Assembly: GCF_024679095.1 (NCBI RefSeq)
Contig: NC_066571.1
Coordinates: 6,175,783-6,239,782 of the forward strand
Direction of reading: 5' to 3'
DNA: 64,000 nt
Source of the DNA: Eriocheir sinensis
Taxonomy: Eukaryota > Arthropoda > Malacostraca > Decapoda > Varunidae
This document shows positions 48,301 to 56,714 of this stretch, piece after piece (the stretch's first letter is position 1; every line of letters starts with the position of its first letter). Below the pieces are notes generated by a model, which saw nothing but the letters and a program-made list of their open reading frames with translations, did no database searches and had not been told where the DNA came from. The position numbers and the translations under genes were made by a program.

Positions 48301-51300
48301 CCTTACCCTTCGAACGTGGCATTATCCTATTTTACGTATTCTCTGTCCCATCCCTCTTGGGCCAACTTTCTCTTCCTCAACACCTTCAACAACCCTAGTG
48401 TCCTTTGAACTTCGCCTTCTCTTCTTTAACGTGTTCTCTCACCTACCGCTCAGCCAATGCCATCCTCCCACCTTCCTTTTACCTCTGCGTGGGCCAACCT
48501 TTTCTTCCTGTACAACATCGATACTCCAAGTGACATGTTGACTCCGCCCTGACCCTTTGAACTTAATTTTTCCCCCTGCTCTTTCCGCTCGCCATGCCCA
48601 CCTTCCCTTGTTACGTGTGCCATTCCCTCTCTCACCGGTTAGTCTCCGCCACTTTGCTACCTTTCTTTATTCCCTTCCCATTCGTCCCTTCATCTATCTT
48701 CTTTTTCTCCTCGTAATTTCCAGCTCCCCTTGACACCTGCACCATTCTGTCTTCCATCTTTCAGCTTCCACCACGCTCTCACCTTTCTCTATGCCGTTTC
48801 CATCCATCTTCTTTTTCCTCTAGTAATTCCCAGCCTCCCTCGACATCTGCATCACTCTACCTCCCATCGTTCAGGGTATACCACGCTGCCACCTTTCTTA
48901 TACCGTTTCCATTCATCATTCATATGTTTCCTCTTTCCCTCTACCTTCCCCGGAGATATGTTTCATAATCTTTCCCATCGTTTGGTCTCTTCCATCATCA
49001 CCATTTTTATACTACTGTCTAGATTACCTTCTACAGCTTATCTTCTTTGTCTCTTCCTTCTCTATGTTAACTTTCTTCGTCTCAAGTTTCTTTATCTCAG
49101 CCTCTCCTATTACATTCTATTCTACCTCAACTTTCTCCATTTCAACTTTCTCTTTTTCAGCCTTCTCTATCTCCACTGTCTCTATCTCAACGTTCTCTAT
49201 TTCAGCCTTATCTTTATCCACCTTCTCTACCTTAACCTCTGTCTCTACCCTCTCTATCTCAACCTTATCTATCTTAACCTTCTCGACCTCTACCTTCTCT
49301 ATCTCAACGACCTCCCCGCCTTGTTTGTCCTTTTGAGATCCCCATTACCTTAATATGCTTATGGAAGATGAAGGTCAGGAGTCGAACGGAAAGGGTGCGA
49401 GGGAAAAAAATTAAAAAGATCACATGTGGTTTCGCGGTTTCCCTTTATTTATATTTTCATTCAGTTTAATTACTTGCATTGACATTATCAGAATTCTCCT
49501 CGTCCCATCTTGATATTGGTGTCTTAATGGAGCTGTGCCGTCACATTTACAAGCCTCCATAACGGGCATCGTTGAGGGGGTGCGGGGGATGATGGGGTTC
49601 CTTAACTCTTGAGATGCCGATGCTGCCTGTTAAGTGTTGGGTAATGCTGTGTAACGGTGATTGAAGGCTGGTGTCCTGTTTTGCTGTTCTCTTGTCACTG
49701 TCCTTGGTTTCTCATTCTCCACACCTGCAATAGGGTTTCTGTTCTTATTTCAATGCCCTTGAGTCAGAGAACAGTAAACTTATCGCTACCTTTTCTTCAT
49801 TGCTCGTGGAAAGCTCTATTTGTTTTACTTCCTATATGATTAACAGTAGAGTACAAAGGGTTCACGTGTATTTTTTCCATTAGTACAAGACTTGCCATAC
49901 GTGAGGTCACTGTATGTCGTTTCTGAGATGCTCTTGAACACCAGCGCGGCAGCAAGTATGAGCGAGTGGCGCTGTTCACGGGGCGTCTTATGAAGGAGAG
50001 GGACAGCTGGGCGCTGCAAACCCTTCAAGGGGAGAGACACAAGGTCCTTAAACACTGAGATACAATTGAACACATGCACGACTATGGACGCTGAGCGGGT
50101 GCCGGTATTCACAGGGCAGGGAAGGAAGAGGAAAGGAAGGGGGCAAGTGGGAGCTGCAAAACACTTCACACGAGGTTCTTAGACATTGAAATACAATTGA
50201 ATACAAGCACGACTATGGAGGCTGGGCGGGTGGCGATGCTTACAGGATGTCTCAAGAGGAGGAACAGGAGGGGAAGGGGACAGGTGGGCACCGCAAAACA
50301 CTTCAGACGGGGTCCTTAAACACTGAAATACAACTGAACACAAGCACGACTATGGACGCTGGGCGGGTGGCGGTATTCACGGGGCAGGGAAGGGAAGCGA
50401 CAGGTGTGCCATACAAACACACCCGCGTGAGTGCCGGGGCGTGCAAATGAGTCTGTTGTGTTCACAGTGCCTCGGTCACCTGTGGTCGCTGGCGGTGGAG
50501 TGGCAACTGTACCTCCTGCCGCCCCTCGTCCTGCTGCCCGTGTACCGCTGGCCCGCCTGGAGGTACCGCTGGTTGCCGCTGGCCGCCGCCCTCACCCTCG
50601 CCGTCCTTCTCCCGGCCTTTATCACCCTCCTCCACGACCTGCCGCCCACCGCCACGCACTGGGACTACGAAGCCACTCGGTGAGAGGAAGTACTCGTTTG
50701 TTGCTCGTAAACTCCCCCAAAGTGCCGGAAAGAACGTGGAAACTGCTCTTCTTTGGCTCCTTTACGTTTTACCAACTATGTGGATTTCGCTATAACCTTC
50801 CTATCTATCTATTTAGCTCAATACGAGGGTCTAAAAATGCACAACGTAACTGTTTTTTTATATCTTATTGTCTCTTGCAAGTCTTACCAACTATGCGGAT
50901 ATTGCTGGCCGCCTTCCTATTTATCTATTTAGCTCAATACGAGGGTCTAAAAATGCACAACGTAACTGTTTTTTTATATCTTATTGTCTCTTGCAAGTCT
51001 TACTAACTATGTGTATATTGCTGGCCGCCTTCCTTGTGTCTGATCAATGCAACTGTCTCAATGGATTTGGATTTTTATGGCTCTTGCAAATGCTCTTAAC
51101 AACATGGCTATTTCTACAACGGCCTCAATTACGTCTGATTAATATGAAGGTGTAAAGGACCAAGCAAACAGACCTTTACATACGACTCTCATAAACTACC
51201 CTTATAGTTTACGATCCCTATATACGAGTCTGGTGTAGGATTCTTGTATACGTGATGCCTCGTGTCCCTCCGGCAGGCTCTACTACAACGCCTACTACGT

Positions 51301-51714
51301 GGTGCCGTGGTGCCGCGCGGGGCCCTACCTGGTGGGGCTGGCGGCAGGTGTGCTCTATCACTGGCTGGACGACAACAACCTCATCCTCACGCAGGTCAGG
51401 GCCCGTGTGTGTGAAGGGAAGGAGAGGGGGTGCGCAAGCGTGTGTGTGGGGGGGGAGGGGGGGGGCTTGTAGTGATTTGAATTGGTAAACCCATCAATAT
51501 GCAGTAAAAACAATATGAATTGGCACCCTCCTCCAATATGCAATACGCCAGCTGTGTGTGGGTGTTTGGAGAAGGGTGCAGATGGCTGTGAGTGTGTCTG
51601 TGCGTAGTGATTTGAGCTGGTGGCCCCTTCATTATACAGTAATAACGACTTGAATATGTACTCACTGCAATACGCAATACGTTAGCTCTGTTTGGAGGGG
51701 GGGAGGGAGGGTGC

Positions 51715-51768
<54 letters not shown>

Positions 51769-54700
51769 GCGTGTAGTGAGTTGAACAGGTACCCCCTTCG
51801 GTTTGTGTGGTTGTCGCCTGCTTCTTCAATTGTCGCATTAGTCTTCAACAATAATGTGGCTGATTTGTCTTTTTGCTCCATTTTTCAAGACGTGGTTAGT
51901 TGGTTTTGTTGTTTTTTTATATCACTTTTTATGACTGAGCTTCTAATATGTCAACTTCTGTGAAAATCCAACACTACTAACTAAATCCTCCCCAAAAAAT
52001 GTTATTAAAAGCCAAACTAGCCACAAAACTGTTAATAGAAAGAACTACGACGTTAAAATATGTTGTGTGTGTGTGGGTGCAGTAAATTGAATTGGTATCC
52101 TTGAAAATGCAGTAAAATCGAAATCTCAGTCGTTCCCCGAGTCCCTCGTAAGCAGCGTTGCCAAACTGTCATACACTGAACATTGCATTTATTATTTTTA
52201 GGCTCCAAGACTGTCATAACCACACAAATAACGATAGGAAATTAAAGTTAGCGTTAAAACTGTTAAATATTGATAGATTTCGTTCTTTTTTGCTATAGTT
52301 ATCGGTCAGAAACTACAAAAATGCAATGCGCTGAGTACGATAATTTGGCAACGCTGCTCGTTAGTAAGCGGTGCATGTCGTGGCAGAGGTGCGTGCGGGC
52401 GTGCGGGGGCGTGTGCGGGGCGGCCGTGATCTTGGTGCTCCTCGGGCCCTCCTGGATAACCGGGCGAGGGACACTCTGGGCGGCGCTCTACTCCTCCCTG
52501 GCTCGTCCGGTCTGGGCCGCCGCGCTCGCCTTCTTCGTCATCAACGCCTTCAAGGGACAGCCAGGTGAGTGATGTCAAGATCGTCACCACAAGCCATTAT
52601 TAGTTCACAAAGGCCATTCCGAATGTTCTCCACCGTTGTTCGTGCACTCGATTCTGCTCCGTCAATAGTTCACTGCAGGATGAAGGCCTTTCCGAACGTT
52701 CTCCGCTTCTCCCTGATGTTTGTGCGCTTCAGCCTTCTCCGTCGATAGTTGTAATTTCACCTCTCCATTTTCTTCTGCCCCTGCCCTGCCTTATTTCAAT
52801 CTTAGACTGGCACTCTCTGAATTGGGTTGTTTATCTGTTGTTCGTTATATCAGTTTTAGTTCTATCTTTCAGCCACTCCTCTAACTCTTTTTAGGAGCAG
52901 TGAGTAGCGGGCTTTCTTTTTTTCACATTTGTTTCCTGTTTTTTATGCCCTTGAACTGATTCCTCTGCTGTAAAAAAATAAAAAATAAAAAATAATTGCT
53001 ATGAAAAATACAAGTCGTCGATGAACGCAGTCAATCCCGAAATGGTTATCTCAAGGCGTGTCTTCAGGCGTGCTGGCGTGGTTCTTCTCCCGGCCTGTGT
53101 TCGCGCCTCTGTGCCGCCTCTCCTACTGCATGTTCCTGGTGTCGCTGCCCCTCCAGACCCTCGCCGCCGCCAGGCCACACAAGATCCACTACGACCACCT
53201 CACAGCGGTAATAACTTTCCATCGACGCGCTAGCTGAATATGAGCCTTTTAGAGTCCCAAGCAGCGTCGCCAGATTATCGTATTCACCACATTGTATTTA
53301 TCACTTTAAGCCTCAAACTCTTGTACCTACACAAATAACGATAGAAAATTAAGGTCAGTGTTAAAACTCTTATTTGTTGATCAGCTTTTTTTTTCCTGTA
53401 GCTGTCGGTCAGAAAGTACGAAAATACAATGTGATGAGTACGATAATTTGACAACGCTGGTCCCAAGGCAAGAAAACTATTGTCAAAGCTCAAAGCACCG
53501 TTGCCAGATTATCGTACTCAGAGCCTCGTATTTACCGGTTTCTGAGCCATAGCTATCGCCAAAAAAACACCAATAATTAACGTTTTTAACTGTAACTATA
53601 TATGAAGGCAGTTATTGGGGTCGAGGAGGCAGTTTTGGGGTTGGAAATTGGCAAACATGGGAGGCTGAGTACGACAATCTGGCAACGTTGGTTCAAAGGG
53701 TTATTGTTGTATGATGAGGTTCTGCACCCTGATAAATAACTGCAATGCCGCAAGTCACACCTCGACAAGACGGAGGCACTGACAGAACCCGCTGATGATG
53801 AACTATTTTGGAGATAGTCGAATCTGCGTCTAGGTGATTCTATAAGGCTCATATTAAGGCAAAACAACGCTGGTTAAGGTTGAAGGGACATTACCACTCT
53901 GACTTTCCTTAAATTATATGTATGTTGATTTGCTGTGCTGTGTTTGGGACCGACACGCAAAATACTCAACACACACGACAGTAACCGAGCACGTGTCTTT
54001 CCTCCCATGACTCAGGCGTACCTGGTGCTCGGGGACCTGTGTCTGAGTGGTGCCGTCAGCGTCGTGGTGCTGCTCCTGGTGGAGGCCCCCGCGGCACGCC
54101 TCCTGGCCCTCGTAACATCAGGTTTGTACTTATGCTATACTTATGTCCCGATAACAGACACGCAGGAACACGCTACAGTATGTTTACAGAGAGAATCTGG
54201 GTGAGTGCATTATTTTCCAGGCTTATAAGCTCGCTGGCCCCAATACTCATGAACAGCTTGGAGATGTATAAGCAGACTCCTACGTTCTTATGTTCTTATG
54301 TTATTAGGGTGAGACACTGGAGTGTCATCACTGGCACACCAGTAACTTAGCAGCAGCTGTTTCGCAAAACTGCTTGATGCCACATCCAGGCACACTCGTT
54401 CAAGCCTTGCAGCCCATCTTATCCGACTTTGTACTATAATGATTTGTTCACTTACGTCAGGCATTTCTATGTAATCAAATTTAAAAGTTCGTTCTTAAAA
54501 GGAACCATCGTAAGAATTAAATGAGTGAAGAGACCGAGTCGCGAACAGACAAGGACACCACGTCCGTAACGAGCCGCAGCGACGAGGACGACGACCTCTA
54601 CCTGTCGCTCTTCCCGTCGTGGGCTCACTTCGAGGTGGCGGAGCCGCCGCGCCTCAAAAACGGCATTGAAGTCCACAGCGGCAACAAGGTGCGCTGCTCC

Positions 54701-56447
54701 ATCAGTGGCCGCGCGGTGTGGGTGACGCTGGACAGCGGCCTCTCGGAAACGGTGGTGTCCAAGAGTCTGGCCTTGATACTCGGTCTGCTCAAGGGTGACG
54801 AGAATACAGTGAAGGTAAAAGTCACCTCGGTAGCAGGAACAGAAAACTTTGACGCGGTGAAGCTAAACCCGATTGTCCTGACATTTGAAAACGGTCAGCA
54901 GCTGAGCGACGAGGCGCTGGTGCTCCACGACACAGCGCCTCTCCTGAACGACGCCTCCCCCCTCGTCCTGGGCCTGCCGGTGCTGCGGCGCGCCAGGATG
55001 TTGCAGACTTTCTACAGGGAGGGCAGCAGCACACTCTACATACATTCCTCAAAGCGCTTGCTGGCGCCGGGCTGGTTTCCAAGACGTACAGGCGTCGCGG
55101 TTTTCCTTGTATTGCAGAGGCGCCCCCGACGCCGCGTCAAGACGGTTCTAGTGAGCACCGGTGTGTACAGATTTTGCTGTTCAAGTGCCATAGAGCAAAA
55201 AGTAAGACGGAAATCAGGGACGAAGCGTGCGCCACTGAGGGCTACACTGGACTTGGGAGGAAAGCATATCCTAAAGGGAATACAACTAAAGGTCTTGCCT
55301 CATGCTCATTATGACTTCGTGATGGGCAGGCAGCTCCTGCACGAACTCGAGGCGACCGTGAATTACAAGCACAAAGAAATACTCATCCCTCGCGGAGCTT
55401 TCGTGACTCGAGTCCTGTTTGTGCACAGGCGACGGTGAGGGTGAACCTAAAGCTGAACGGAGGAGGGCGCCAAAAGGGACTCTGATTTCACAAATTAATT
55501 AGAATGTGCTTCCATTCGTGCAATAACTTCGTGACTTCTGAACAACATTATATATATATCATGAACACCACCAGCATTGCAGTGAGGAGCACCGCCTCGT
55601 CACAAACAAAGCGTGAGGCCTTGCACTCACCTCTGCACCACTCCCACCATCAAGCTTATACCCCCCCTCGCCCCCGTCCCCCTCGCCCCCGTCCCCCTTG
55701 CCCCTCGTCGCCTCATCAGCCACGTGCGCCCCTCCGTCGCGTGGCCGCACAACCCTGCCCACCTCTGACCTTTGCTTGTGAGTGGGAGCAGAGGAAGCTT
55801 CATGACCTTCCCAGCCTCCAAAATTGTGCTGTTAATGCCATAAGACCCAACGAGTTCAAGCCATCGAGGTTGTCTCGTGTGCCTGCAAGTGATGGTCGTG
55901 GTCACCAGTGTGTTTAGGATATTCAGCTTCAGGTTACTCTTACTTTCTGGTCGTGATTAATAAACGCAACATTTTTCAGAAATAAAACTTCACATGGACA
56001 AATTTTCACAATGATGATTATTTTCTTTATTTCTTTACTTTCTGTGGCGAAGAAATAAATCTTTTCCACGGTAAAGATATTTTTCTTGTTTCTCTACCTT
56101 CGGTAACCAAGGGAAGGCATTGTTCTGTAGACAGACGTTCTCATCACAATCCGTCCAGGCCTGAGAAACAATAATTACGAATTGGCTTCCTATCAGTCCC
56201 GCAACGGACACAATCCACGAAGTCCAGTGAGCCTTCCGTCAAAACTTGCTCGGTTTACTCGGCCAGTTTGCTCCCTCCCCCCGAGCGAGGTTATCCACCG
56301 AGCGAGTATTTTTACCGCGGCTGCCATCCACCCCAAACCTCAGTTCCCTATGTATGAGTGCTGGAAATGGCCCCGCTCCAGGCCGCGCTACCCGCACCAA
56401 AGGGCCGCGGGAAAGCTAGACATATTCACATACCAAAACATATGAAA

Positions 56448-56503
<56 letters not shown>

Positions 56504-56666
56504 ATGTGTGTAGATATAAAGATATTCAGGTGCATAAAAGAATAAATAACAGATAAATAATTGCGTCGACATATAGATATAGAGACAAATACAAATTTAT
56601 ATGAATGATTGATATGAATGCACAACTCAATGATCAGGATATAGAAATGTAAACATGCACATATTC

Positions 56667-56714
<48 letters not shown>

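Noticed and set aside
48105..48545. Intronic copies of the exon 11 end as extra or mutually exclusive exons
   Set aside because: No acceptor or polypyrimidine tract ahead of them, and later copies lose frame or donor.
49064..49353. Ser/Phe/Leu-rich frames in intron 11 of the NRF-6-like gene
   Set aside because: CT-rich degenerate repeats; no coding signature.
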